Of a DNA stretch of 64,000 bases, positions 9,507 through 17,865 are shown in pieces. Both the position numbers and the translations under genes were made by a program. The DNA is taken from contig CAJTRK010000008.1 in NCBI GenBank assembly GCA_910578475.1, positions 54,861 through 118,860 of the forward strand. Reading direction: 5' to 3'. The notes below the pieces were generated by a model. The model searched no databases. It was not told the DNA's origin and was given only the letters and a program-made list of their open reading frames with translations. Position 1 is the stretch's first letter, and each line of letters starts with the position of its first letter. Origin of the DNA: an uncultured Lachnospiraceae bacterium (GTDB lineage: Bacteria; Bacillota; Clostridia; Lachnospirales; Lachnospiraceae).

Positions 9507-10619
9507 ATGTACAGTGGCAGGAAAGAAGTAATTGTATATGGTTTAGGAAAAGATTTTGAAGATTTCAGGAAGACGATTGAAGCGGAATACCAGGTCGTAG
9601 GATACAGTGATACGGATATTGATAAAGCGAACCGATACAGTCCCTTTATTGCAGTGGATGAGATTCGGGAAAAAGAGAATCATGTGCTGATTACAAGTAC
9701 AAAATATTTCGACGAAATAAAGGCATCTCTAATCGCCAAAGGGATAGGTGAAGACAGGATAGAGGAAGGTGGTCTTGAAAGGCTGATACAAAAGCCTGTG
9801 TTGGTGGTAACAATACATGCCGGAATGGGAAACATACTGTTTTGCTATGCCTTTGGGCAGATGTTGCAGGAAATTCATCCGGAAGTACCCGTATATTATG
9901 ATATTTCATGGTATTTTGAGATTAACAGACCTTTTGCCAGACTGCTTACGCATTTGGAAAAAATGTTCCATCTTTCGCTGCCGGCAGCAGACGAAGAAAC
10001 TGTAAAAAGGGCAAAAAGGCAGGGATATACAGTTCAAAGAGAGTCTTTGGTATTTGAGGAAAAATACTTTAAGATAAATCAAGGCTTTTTCCGGGGCTAT
10101 TGGGAGACCAGTAAATATTTCAGCGGCGTAAAAGAAAAAATCAGAGAAACGTATCAGTTTGATGAAGCATTTTTATCGGCAGAGCAGAAGAACATATTGA
10201 AGAAAATACGGAATACGGAATCCGTAGCAGTCTGGTTCCGCCGGGGCGATTATCTGGCGCCGGAGAATATAGGATGTTTTGGAAACATTTGTACGCAGGA
10301 GTATTATGACAAGGCTATGAATTATATGAAATCCAGATATAAGGATGCCGCGTTTTTTATCTTTTCAAATGATTCGGAATATATTGCAGAACATTATAGC
10401 GAATACAATTTGATGCTTTATGACGATGATACTTCTGATATTAAAGATTATGATATGTATCTTATGTCATCCTGTAAGCATTTAATCATTGCGAACAGCA
10501 CGTTTTCCTGGTGGGCGGCATGGCTGCACGGTGATAAAGGAACTATTATAGCGCCTGAGAAGTGGCTGAATGAACGTGAAGATACGGATATATGGGAAGA
10601 ATACTGGATAAAAATGTAA
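9507..10619 (+). CDS. Rossmann-like domain fused to GT11-like alpha-1,2-fucosyltransferase
   Basis: A 370-residue protein. The first ~90 residues (VIVYGLGKDFEDF, VVGYSDTD, HVLITSTKYF) are the recurring Rossmann-like module. From ~100 on it is GT11-like: the donor-loop start HAGMGNILFCYAFGQML replaces the usual GLGNQMFQYA; then VWFRRGDYLAP and ANSTFSWWAAWL follow. The GT11 motif HxRRxD has a Trp-Phe in place of the first His region (WFRRGD), while Arg-Arg and Asp are kept. Known members add fucose from GDP-fucose, so the changed motif may mean a different sugar. It starts 6 bases after the preceding stop. Confidence 0.7.
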   Translation: MYSGRKEVIVYGLGKDFEDFRKTIEAEYQVVGYSDTDIDKANRYSPFIAVDEIREKENHVLITSTKYFDEIKASLIAKGIGEDRIEEGGLERLIQKPVLVVTIHAGMGNILFCYAFGQMLQEIHPEVPVYYDISWYFEINRPFARLLTHLEKMFHLSLPAADEETVKRAKRQGYTVQRESLVFEEKYFKINQGFFRGYWETSKYFSGVKEKIRETYQFDEAFLSAEQKNILKKIRNTESVAVWFRRGDYLAPENIGCFGNICTQEYYDKAMNYMKSRYKDAAFFIFSNDSEYIAEHYSEYNLMLYDDDTSDIKDYDMYLMSSCKHLIIANSTFSWWAAWLHGDKGTIIAPEKWLNEREDTDIWEEYWIKM

Positions 10620-10653
10620 AAGTTCTTATCAAGATATAAAGGTGGAAAGACAT

Positions 10654-11433
10654 ATGAAAGTGGTTATTCTGGCAGGAGGACTTGGAACGCGGATATCGGA
10701 GGAGAGTTACTTAAAACCAAAACCGATGGTAGAAATCGGCGGTATGCCTGTTATATGGCATATTATGAAGATATACTCACATTATGGTTTTAACGACTTT
10801 ATTATATGCGCCGGATATAAGCAGTATATTATAAAAGAGTTTTTTGCAAATTACTTTTTTCATAGAAGCAATATTACGTTTGATTTTACCAATGGAAAAC
10901 AGGATATGGTTATTCATAATAATTTACTGGAACCGTGGAAAGTTACGGTCGTTGATACTGGCTTAAATACCATGACCGGGGGCAGAATCAAACGTATCAA
11001 AAATTACATAAACAGTGAACCGTTTTTCCTGACCTATGGAGACGGAGTTTCAGATGTCAATATAAACGAGCTTTTAAAATACCATAAAAGTAAAGGTAAA
11101 CTGCTGACATTGATGGGAATAAAGCCGGAGAGCCGTTTCGGGATTATGGATTTATCCGAGGATGGAAATATTATTAACTTCAGAGAGAAGAGCAGACAGG
11201 ACAGCGATTGGATAAACGGCGGTTTTATGATATGCAGCCCGGAGGTTATCGACTATATAAAAGGCGATGATACGGCGTTTGAAAAAGAACCGATGGAAAA
11301 GATGGCAGCTGCGGGAGAAGCGGCTTGTTACAGATATGACGGTTTCTGGCAATGTATGGATACGATGAGAGATAAGAATAAACTGGAAGAATTATGGGAA
11401 TGCGGAAAGGCTCCCTGGAAAGTGTGGGAATAA
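10654..11433 (+). CDS. rfbF: Glucose-1-phosphate cytidylyltransferase
   Basis: Makes CDP-glucose from CTP and glucose-1-phosphate, the first step to CDP-linked deoxyhexoses. The N-terminus MKVVILAGGLGTRISEE carries the nucleotide-binding GGxGTR loop and is followed by KPKPMVEIGG with the catalytic Lys. FFLTYGDGVSDV holds the metal-binding Asp, and WINGGFMI and DGFWQCMDT are typical of RfbF. The ATG at 10654 is chosen over the in-frame GTG at 10642 because AAAGGTGG then lies at normal spacing and the protein begins directly with the binding loop. Its 259 residues match known RfbF. It acts with rfbG downstream. Confidence 0.93.
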   Translation: MKVVILAGGLGTRISEESYLKPKPMVEIGGMPVIWHIMKIYSHYGFNDFIICAGYKQYIIKEFFANYFFHRSNITFDFTNGKQDMVIHNNLLEPWKVTVVDTGLNTMTGGRIKRIKNYINSEPFFLTYGDGVSDVNINELLKYHKSKGKLLTLMGIKPESRFGIMDLSEDGNIINFREKSRQDSDWINGGFMICSPEVIDYIKGDDTAFEKEPMEKMAAAGEAACYRYDGFWQCMDTMRDKNKLEELWECGKAPWKVWE

Positions 11434-11497
11434 CTGCATTCTGCACAACGGAAGAAGTTATCTGATTTCATAATAAGGAAAGGATGGAAAATACTTT

Positions 11498-12061
11498 ATG
11501 GGTTCAAAAATTTCAATTGAGAGTTTGGAAATTGAGGGATTAAAAATAATAACTCCCTTCTATGCCGAAGACGAGAGAGGGTATTTTCTCAAAGATTTTG
11601 AAAGAAATATATATCAGAGTCTGGGACTGGAAAATTCATTGAGCGAAAGCATGGTCACAAAATCCAAAAAGGGTGTTATACGCGGCCTGCATTTTCAGAT
11701 AAACCACCCACAGACCAAACTGGTGAGTGTTTTACGGGGGGAAGTGCTGGATATCGCAGTAGATTTAAGAAAAAATTCAGACACTTTCGGAAAGTGGAAG
11801 GCGGTGACATTGTCGGAAGAAAATCGAAAAACCTTTTATATACCGGCGGGCTTTGCTCATGGTTATCAAGTTTTACGGGAAGATACGCTGGTTTCATACA
11901 AATGTATTGGGGATTATGATGCGGAGACTGATTCTGGAATCGCATATCATGATAAAGACCTGGGTGTTGTCTGGATGGAAGGTTATGGGGTAATTACATC
12001 CGAAAGAGATAAAACGCTCATGACCTTTGAAGAATTTAAGAATACCTATGGCGGATTGTAG
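11498..12061 (+). CDS. dTDP-4-dehydrorhamnose 3,5-epimerase-like sugar epimerase (RfbC family)
   Basis: A 187-residue cupin-type epimerase. It shows the catalytic His in IRGLHFQINHPQTKL, the FYIPAGFAHGYQVL strand and the Tyr/Asp region of YKCIGDYDAETDSGIAY, all typical of RmlC. In this cluster it lies between rfbF and rfbG, with no rmlA, rmlB or rmlD present. It therefore probably epimerises a CDP-4-keto-6-deoxyhexose, as seen in tyvelose/ascarylose-type pathways, rather than a dTDP sugar. The family is certain; the nucleotide is inferred from neighbours. A ribosome site AAGGATGG lies somewhat far (about 14 bases) from the ATG. Confidence 0.85.
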   Translation: MGSKISIESLEIEGLKIITPFYAEDERGYFLKDFERNIYQSLGLENSLSESMVTKSKKGVIRGLHFQINHPQTKLVSVLRGEVLDIAVDLRKNSDTFGKWKAVTLSEENRKTFYIPAGFAHGYQVLREDTLVSYKCIGDYDAETDSGIAYHDKDLGVVWMEGYGVITSERDKTLMTFEEFKNTYGGL

Positions 12062-12078
12062 GATGGAAAGGAGAAATT

Positions 12079-13029
12079 TTGAAAGAAAGGAAAGTTATCA
12101 TCACGGGGGCAGCTGGCTTTATCGGATATGCCCTGACTAAGAAATATAGTGAAATGCAGGTAAAAGTTTACGCTGTTGTCAGGGAAGAAAGCCAAAATCT
12201 TCAGGATTTGCATGGTTTGCATGGTGTTGAGATTGTCAAATGCAATCTTGAACACTATACGCATTTAGAAGAATTGATTGAAGAAAGGGAGTTTGATGCT
12301 TTTTTCCATTTAGCGTGGCAGGGTTCGGGCGGAAAGGATAAGAATAAAGGCGCACAAAATCTGGAAGTACAGCTGGATAATGTAAAATATTCCTGCGATG
12401 CGGTGCATGCGGCTAAGAAACTGGGATGTCGTAAATTCATTTTCGCAGCAAGTCTCATGGAATATGAAGTCATGAAATTAATGGAAACGGAACTGGATTC
12501 CAATAAAAGAAACATTTACATGACTGCAAAATTAACGGCGCATTATATGACCAAGATTGAAGCAAATGATTTGGGTATTGATTATAACGCGGCGATTATA
12601 TCCAACGTATTCGGCAAAGGAGAAATTTCGGACCGGTTTATCTATACCACACTGTGTAATATGCTGCAGGGAGTGAGGACGAAATTTTCGGAAGCAAAGC
12701 AGCCATATGACTTTGTATATATAGACGATGCGGCAGAAATGCTGGCCCTTGTAGCTGAAAAAGGCTTGAGGAATAAAAATTATTATATCGGGAGTATGGA
12801 GCCGCGCAGACTCAGGGATTATATTTATGAAATGAGGGACTGTATAGACCCATCCCTTGAGATTGGAATCGGAGAATATAAACAGTACCTCGGAGTATAT
12901 CTGACTTATGACGAGCTGGATATTAAGGCATGTTACAAAGATTTTGGTTTTACACCGCGTTATTCATTTAAAGACGGTATTATGCAGACAATAGAATGGT
13001 TGAAGACATTGAAGACATATGGAGGATGA
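12079..13029 (+). CDS. NAD-dependent sugar epimerase/dehydratase (extended SDR)
   Basis: A 316-residue extended short-chain dehydrogenase. The NAD-binding GAAGFIGY motif is at residues ~9 to 16, the catalytic Tyr-Lys pair is in YMTAK, and FVYIDDAAEMLALV is the typical substrate-domain helix. The start is a TTG at 12079 preceded by AAAGGAG. It is probably a reductase or epimerase acting on the CDP-4-keto sugar made by RfbG, so it would set the final stereochemistry. It is placed 17 bases after the 3,5-epimerase and 4 bases before the radical SAM gene. Which deoxysugar results cannot be decided. Confidence 0.82.
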   Translation: MKERKVIITGAAGFIGYALTKKYSEMQVKVYAVVREESQNLQDLHGLHGVEIVKCNLEHYTHLEELIEEREFDAFFHLAWQGSGGKDKNKGAQNLEVQLDNVKYSCDAVHAAKKLGCRKFIFAASLMEYEVMKLMETELDSNKRNIYMTAKLTAHYMTKIEANDLGIDYNAAIISNVFGKGEISDRFIYTTLCNMLQGVRTKFSEAKQPYDFVYIDDAAEMLALVAEKGLRNKNYYIGSMEPRRLRDYIYEMRDCIDPSLEIGIGEYKQYLGVYLTYDELDIKACYKDFGFTPRYSFKDGIMQTIEWLKTLKTYGG

Positions 13030-13033
13030 TAGT

Positions 13034-14014
13034 ATGAAAAGAGTACACCCATTGAGAGCAGTCTATAAAGTAATTGATAATACATCTGCTGAGGACAAGA
13101 AAACACATTTAAGGGAATTTCCTAAAATAATCGAACTGGAACTTACGAATATCTGTAATTTTAAGTGTATGATGTGTAAGACCGGAGACGGAAGTTCCAT
13201 ACGAGAAAAAGGCATGATGACAGACGAGATATTTGATAAGATGATTGCTGAAATCAAAGACAGGGATGTTGTGCTTAAATTTGTAGGACATGGTGAAAGC
13301 CTTTTGCACCCAAATTTCCTGAAATACGCCAAAATTGCGAAAGACAACGGCATACTCTGTCATCTTACAACAAACGGCAGCCGTTTGACGGAAGATATTA
13401 TGCAGCAGCTTATCGATATGAAATTTGATTCTGTTAAATTTTCATTTCAGGGCATAGACAGAGAGAGCTATTTATTCATGAGACGGACAGACTTTTTTGA
13501 TGGTCTGATGGATGTTATCAGTAAATTTTCCACGCTCAGAGGAGAAAAGGAAGCTCCCTATATTTCGCTCTCAACTTCTGTTACAGATGAATCGGAAGCG
13601 CAAATTGAGGAATTCAGGAATAAATGTGAGAAGATTTGCGACGAACTGGAGGTTGGAAAGACCTCTCTTGAGTGGCTGAATACAAGCTTAATAGAAGACG
13701 AAAAGAAGCGGCATGAAATAGAAACAATGAAAAACGAGCAGGCGGGTTATAAAATACGTTATCGTTGCTGCACGCAGGTATGGGATATATTGCGGTTATG
13801 CTGGAATGGCGATGTAGGTTCATGCTGCGGTGACTGGGACGGAGTTATGGTCTTGGGAAATATAAAAGACAATACGCTGAAAGAATTATGGACCTGTGAC
13901 AAACAAAATTCATATAGGGAAATATTGGCTGTTGGAAATTATGAAGCGCTCCCGTTGTGTAAACATTGTTATGACTATATGGGATATACGGGGAATGAAA
14001 ACAAACTGGTTTAG
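13034..14014 (+). CDS. Radical SAM protein with SPASM/twitch-like C-terminus
   Basis: A 326-residue radical SAM enzyme. The cluster-binding motif is CNFKCMMC (C-x3-C-x2-C) at residues ~43 to 50, followed by the GHGESLLHP strand that binds SAM. The C-terminal part holds further cysteines (YRCCTQVW, GSCCGDWDG, LCKHC), as in SPASM or twitch domains that carry auxiliary Fe-S clusters. The start at 13034 is chosen because GGAGG lies eight bases upstream; the in-frame ATG at 13019 has no such site and overlaps the previous gene. It sits inside the CDP-deoxysugar block, which suggests a radical step on a sugar (epimerisation, dehydration or deoxygenation), but the substrate is unknown. Confidence 0.82.
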   Translation: MKRVHPLRAVYKVIDNTSAEDKKTHLREFPKIIELELTNICNFKCMMCKTGDGSSIREKGMMTDEIFDKMIAEIKDRDVVLKFVGHGESLLHPNFLKYAKIAKDNGILCHLTTNGSRLTEDIMQQLIDMKFDSVKFSFQGIDRESYLFMRRTDFFDGLMDVISKFSTLRGEKEAPYISLSTSVTDESEAQIEEFRNKCEKICDELEVGKTSLEWLNTSLIEDEKKRHEIETMKNEQAGYKIRYRCCTQVWDILRLCWNGDVGSCCGDWDGVMVLGNIKDNTLKELWTCDKQNSYREILAVGNYEALPLCKHCYDYMGYTGNENKLV

Positions 14015-14050
14015 TCCTCAAGCTCGCAGGCTGAAAGAAAGGCATGGTTA

Positions 14051-15121
14051 ATGATGGACATCTCATGGTATAAGGGTAAAAAAGTATTGGTTACCGGTCA
14101 TACGGGGTTTAAGGGTGCATGGCTTTGCCAGACTTTGTTTCTGGCAGGCGCGGACGTTGTGGGTTATGCCTTAAAAGCAGCTGAAAACTGCGCTTTATTC
14201 GACTTAATACATCTGGAAAGCCATATGAAATCAATAGAGGGCGATATACGGGATTTAGAACATCTGATGAAAGTTCTGACTGAGGAAAAGCCGGAAATTG
14301 TAATTCATATGGCGGCGCAGCCGCTTGTAAGAGAATCTTATAAGGAACCGGTATATACATATGAGACCAATGTAATGGGAACGGTAAATGTCCTTGAGTG
14401 TATAAGACAGACGGATTGTGTCAAATCGTTTCTGAATGTCACGACGGACAAAGTTTATCATAATAAGGAATGGGAATGGGGATACCGTGAAAATGAGGAA
14501 CTGAACGGTTATGACCCCTATTCCAATTCGAAGTCCTGCTCGGAACTTGTCACAAGCTGCTATGTCAATTCTTTTTTTCAGGGCCTGGACATGGCGGTTT
14601 CCACGGCCAGGGCCGGAAATGTCATAGGCGGCGGAGATTTTGCAGCAGACCGGATATTGCCCGACTGCGTAAGAGCGGCAATGAAAAAAGATGATATTAT
14701 TTTGCGGAATCCGTATTCCGTCCGGCCTTACCAACATGTGCTTGAGGCTTTGAACGCATATTTAACGATAGTGCGAAAACAGTATGAAGATAAAACTTTA
14801 GCGGGAAGTTATAATGTTGGACCGGATGAAAACGGATGCTGCTCGACAGGTGAGCTTGCGACAATATTCTGTGAAAAATGGAATGATTTGACGGGGGCAG
14901 GCATCAAATGGATTGCACAATCGGATGCGGAAGCTGTGCATGAGGCGAATTTTTTAAGGCTGGATTCATCGAGGATAAAATCCGTTCTTGGATGGAGGCC
15001 TGTTTGGAATATTGAAACCGCGATACATAAGACTGCGGACTGGTCAAAGGCGTATGCCGATAACGAGGATATGGAGAAGATTACGAATGTGCAGATTAGG
15101 GAGTATTATCGGATGCAATAG
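14051..15121 (+). CDS. rfbG: CDP-glucose 4,6-dehydratase
   Basis: Converts CDP-glucose to CDP-4-keto-6-deoxyglucose with bound NAD. Visible motifs are VTGHTGFKGAWL (NAD-binding loop with the FKG typical of this enzyme), MAAQPLVRESY, the catalytic TTDKVY, YSNSK (Tyr-Lys) and RAGNVIGGGDFA, then RPYQHVLE in the substrate domain. Its 356 residues match the family. The second codon is also ATG, so the start could be 14054; AAAGG lies upstream of both. With rfbF it gives the core of a CDP-deoxyhexose pathway. Confidence 0.93.
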   Translation: MMDISWYKGKKVLVTGHTGFKGAWLCQTLFLAGADVVGYALKAAENCALFDLIHLESHMKSIEGDIRDLEHLMKVLTEEKPEIVIHMAAQPLVRESYKEPVYTYETNVMGTVNVLECIRQTDCVKSFLNVTTDKVYHNKEWEWGYRENEELNGYDPYSNSKSCSELVTSCYVNSFFQGLDMAVSTARAGNVIGGGDFAADRILPDCVRAAMKKDDIILRNPYSVRPYQHVLEALNAYLTIVRKQYEDKTLAGSYNVGPDENGCCSTGELATIFCEKWNDLTGAGIKWIAQSDAEAVHEANFLRLDSSRIKSVLGWRPVWNIETAIHKTADWSKAYADNEDMEKITNVQIREYYRMQ

Positions 15122-15164
15122 AGCATTATCTAAAGTCAAAACTGCAGTTTGCACTTATATTGTA

Positions 15165-15410
15165 ATGAAAGAGTGGATTGAGAACGGAGAGTTTCATCAA
15201 GTCAATAAAATTGTAGTTGTGGGAACAAAACGGCAGGCAGTTATGGTTAAATATCTTTTTCGGAAGTCCGAGAAGAACATATATTATTGTGAGAAGCCTG
15301 ACCAAATTTGCGAATGTAAAAACAGAACCAAATGGATTGTATTTGAAAACAAAGCAAAGAGAAATCTTTTGCGTAAAGATTACCATGTATTGATAGTGCC
15401 TGATATTTGA
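15165..15410 (+). CDS. Small Rossmann-like protein or gene remnant
   Basis: An 81-residue reading frame between rfbG and the next transferase. It reads like one copy of the cluster's Rossmann module without any partner: KIVVVGTKRQAVMVKYLF (strand-turn-helix), NIYYCEK, KWIVFENKAKR and VLIVPDI. No clear ribosome binding site precedes the ATG at 15165, and the frame stays open upstream inside rfbG. It may be a real small protein, a translationally coupled one, or the left-over of a larger fusion protein. I do not recognise a function. Confidence 0.4.
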   Translation: MKEWIENGEFHQVNKIVVVGTKRQAVMVKYLFRKSEKNIYYCEKPDQICECKNRTKWIVFENKAKRNLLRKDYHVLIVPDI

Positions 15411-15427
15411 GTATCTGGGAGAAGACA

Positions 15428-16678
15428 ATGAGAGTATTAGTAGTTGATGTGAATTTTGATTATAAAAATCCGATGTATCGACAATTTTATACATCCCTTA
15501 TGGGATGTATGGAAGTGGATTTTTTTGGACCGGGGTATGTATCGCGAGCGTGTCTGGAAAAGGGAATCGGCCAATATTTAAGTGAAAATGGAAAATATGA
15601 TGCAATATTAGTGGGAACTTATTTTGTCTATTCTTCAGGGGAAAAAGGATTACGATTTGATGCTTATAAGGTACATCGGCATACGATACCTTTTTATCGT
15701 GTGAATGATGCCTGGCAATGTTGTGGCAAAATACTGGAAGAACTGAAAAAGATTGAGGGCATCGTTAAATTATTTATATATTATGAAGACTTTATGTCAT
15801 TGCCTGTTGGTGATAAAAGCATCTGCCAGAAACTAATCGACTGCGGTTTCTATATTCTGAGCTGGCCGATAGAATATATGAAAGAGTATTCTGCGAGGCT
15901 GATGCACCAATATAGTTATCTGACAAATAACGCATATAAATTAGCCAGTGAATATACGGCAAATTATGTACCGATTCCGCTTCACGGAATTGGATATCAT
16001 GAAATATTTATCAGAAATTTTTCTGACAGGGACTATGACTGGTGTATTCCCGGAAATAGAGCAAAAATTTATTATCCGGAAAGAGCCGTAGTGCACGAGA
16101 CGCTGGAAGAAAAACGGAAAAAAATATGGGATGACGACCCTTTTCAAACATTATCCGTTGATACAATCAGGCGGGAACATATGGAATGGTATCACTTTCG
16201 GAATAAGCAGGAAAAAATTTTGTCCTGGCTGTGGGGGAAAGATAAATATATCCCATCCCATCCCAAAATGAATTATATTGCAGCTTGCAGAGAACAGTAC
16301 CTGGAGAGTATGAGAGCTTCGAAACTTGTATATGCGGACTGCGGAGCCGGTATGTGTTTTGTGAGAAAGTATTTTGAAGCCGGAGCATGTGGAGCGGTAT
16401 TGGTTGCAAAAAAAGTTCCGGGAATGAAAGAAATGGGATTTATCCATGATGTGAATTGCATTATTGTGGAAAAATATGATGACATCATAAATATTGATAA
16501 AAAATACACAATGCAGGAACTGGAAGTTATTGCAAAAAATGGCCAAAAGTTTATTATGGAAAAGCATATGCTTGTTCACAGGGCGGAGGCATTGTCACGG
16601 ACGATAAAGTCAATTATGGATGGTAATTATATCGGCGCATTTTGGGAAGATGGAAATTATATGATAAAGCAAAGATGA
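15428..16678 (+). CDS. GT-B-like glycosyltransferase
   Basis: A 416-residue protein. The N-terminal region begins MRVLVVDVNFDYKNPMY and the C-terminal half has SKLVYADCGAGMCFVRKYFEAGACGAVLVAKK-type sequence, i.e. the donor-binding helix with the conserved Glu (YFEAGACG) of the Glyco_trans_1_2 / DUF3880 kind of GT-B enzyme, followed by INDVNCII-like and HRAEALSRTI segments. The ATG at 15428 is used because GGGAG lies just upstream; the longer frame from 15407 would need a TTG without a site. Likely a cytoplasmic sugar transferase in the same operon; donor unknown. Confidence 0.65.
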   Translation: MRVLVVDVNFDYKNPMYRQFYTSLMGCMEVDFFGPGYVSRACLEKGIGQYLSENGKYDAILVGTYFVYSSGEKGLRFDAYKVHRHTIPFYRVNDAWQCCGKILEELKKIEGIVKLFIYYEDFMSLPVGDKSICQKLIDCGFYILSWPIEYMKEYSARLMHQYSYLTNNAYKLASEYTANYVPIPLHGIGYHEIFIRNFSDRDYDWCIPGNRAKIYYPERAVVHETLEEKRKKIWDDDPFQTLSVDTIRREHMEWYHFRNKQEKILSWLWGKDKYIPSHPKMNYIAACREQYLESMRASKLVYADCGAGMCFVRKYFEAGACGAVLVAKKVPGMKEMGFIHDVNCIIVEKYDDIINIDKKYTMQELEVIAKNGQKFIMEKHMLVHRAEALSRTIKSIMDGNYIGAFWEDGNYMIKQR

Positions 16679-16688
16679 GGGAACAGAG

Positions 16689-17822
16689 ATGGATTTTATA
16701 CCAGTAAACGAACCGCTGTTAAATGGAAATGAGAAAAAATATTTATGTGAATGTATTGATACGGGATGGATTTCTTCGGAAGGTCCGTTTGTTAAAGAAT
16801 TTGAAAACAAAATGAGCGCAACAGTCAATCGGAAATATGGCATTGCCGTATCCAACGGAACGGCGGCGTTGGAGGTAGCGGCCCAGGCGCTCGGAATTCA
16901 AAAAGGCGATGAAGTAATCATGCCTGCATTTACGATTATTTCCTGTGCTATGGCAGTTACGAAACTTGGAGCGGTTCCGGTATTGGTAGACAGCAGTCTG
17001 GATACCTGGAATATGAATGTGGATGAAATAGAAGCCAAAATAACGTCCAGAACAAAGGCAATTATGATTGTTCATATATACGGTCTTCCGGTTGACGCAG
17101 AGCCGATTCTTGCGCTTGCGGAGAAATATAATTTAAAAATCATCGAAGATGCGGCAGAAATGCACGGACAGACCTATAAAGGTAAATGTTGTGGAAGTTT
17201 CGGCGATATCAGCACATTCAGCTTTTATCCGAATAAGCACATAACAACCGGCGAAGGCGGCATGATAGTTACGGATGACGAAGAGCTGGCGGAAAGATGC
17301 CGTATGCTGAGAAATTTATGCTTTAGAAAAGATTTCAGATACATGCACGATGAAATCAGTGATAATTACAGATTTACGAATCTGCAGGCGGCAGTCGGAC
17401 TCGCACAGTTGGAAAGACTGGAGGAGTTTGTGGAGCGTAAAAGAACAATGGGCAGCTATTATACAGAGAAGCTGCGCAAGATAGAAGGCGTAACGCTCCC
17501 TGTTGAAAAGACGGAATATGCGGAAAATATTTATTGGGTATATGGATTGTTATTGAAGGAAGACATGCAGGCCGATAACCGGGAAGTACAGAAGCTGCTG
17601 GCAGAGGAAGGAATTGGTTCAAGAACCTTTTTCTGGTGTATACATGAGCAGCCTGTATACCGTAATATGGGATTATTTTTGGATGAAACTTATCCCAATG
17701 CCGAGTATCTTGCAAGAAAAGGGTTTTATATTCCAAGCGGTCTGGCACTGACAACGGAACAAATGGACGAAGTAGTGCGGAAGCTGACGAAAGTAATGGA
17801 ACTGTTAAACAGGCGGAAATAA
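16689..17822 (+). CDS. DegT/DnrJ/EryC1/StrS sugar aminotransferase
   Basis: A 377-residue PLP enzyme that aminates a nucleotide-linked keto sugar. The cofactor region is EDAAEMHGQ and the PLP lysine is in YPNKHITTGEGGM; the N-terminal GTAALEVAAQAL, PAFTIISCAMAV and the C-terminal FTNLQAAVGLAQLERL are all hallmarks of the perosamine synthase-like group. The length is normal. Downstream of rfbG it could make a 4-amino-4,6-dideoxy or 3-amino sugar from a CDP- or GDP-keto sugar. The ATG follows GAGGGAACAG closely. Exact substrate is inferred only. Confidence 0.88.
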   Translation: MDFIPVNEPLLNGNEKKYLCECIDTGWISSEGPFVKEFENKMSATVNRKYGIAVSNGTAALEVAAQALGIQKGDEVIMPAFTIISCAMAVTKLGAVPVLVDSSLDTWNMNVDEIEAKITSRTKAIMIVHIYGLPVDAEPILALAEKYNLKIIEDAAEMHGQTYKGKCCGSFGDISTFSFYPNKHITTGEGGMIVTDDEELAERCRMLRNLCFRKDFRYMHDEISDNYRFTNLQAAVGLAQLERLEEFVERKRTMGSYYTEKLRKIEGVTLPVEKTEYAENIYWVYGLLLKEDMQADNREVQKLLAEEGIGSRTFFWCIHEQPVYRNMGLFLDETYPNAEYLARKGFYIPSGLALTTEQMDEVVRKLTKVMELLNRRK

Positions 17823-17865
17823 AGCGGAAAAATATTGGAAAACAGTATCCGGAGGTATGAGGTAA

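Noticed and set aside
14988..15410. 140-codon frame overlapping the end of rfbG
   Set aside because: Its first ~59 codons are an out-of-frame reading of rfbG; only the part from 15165 is kept as a low-confidence gene.
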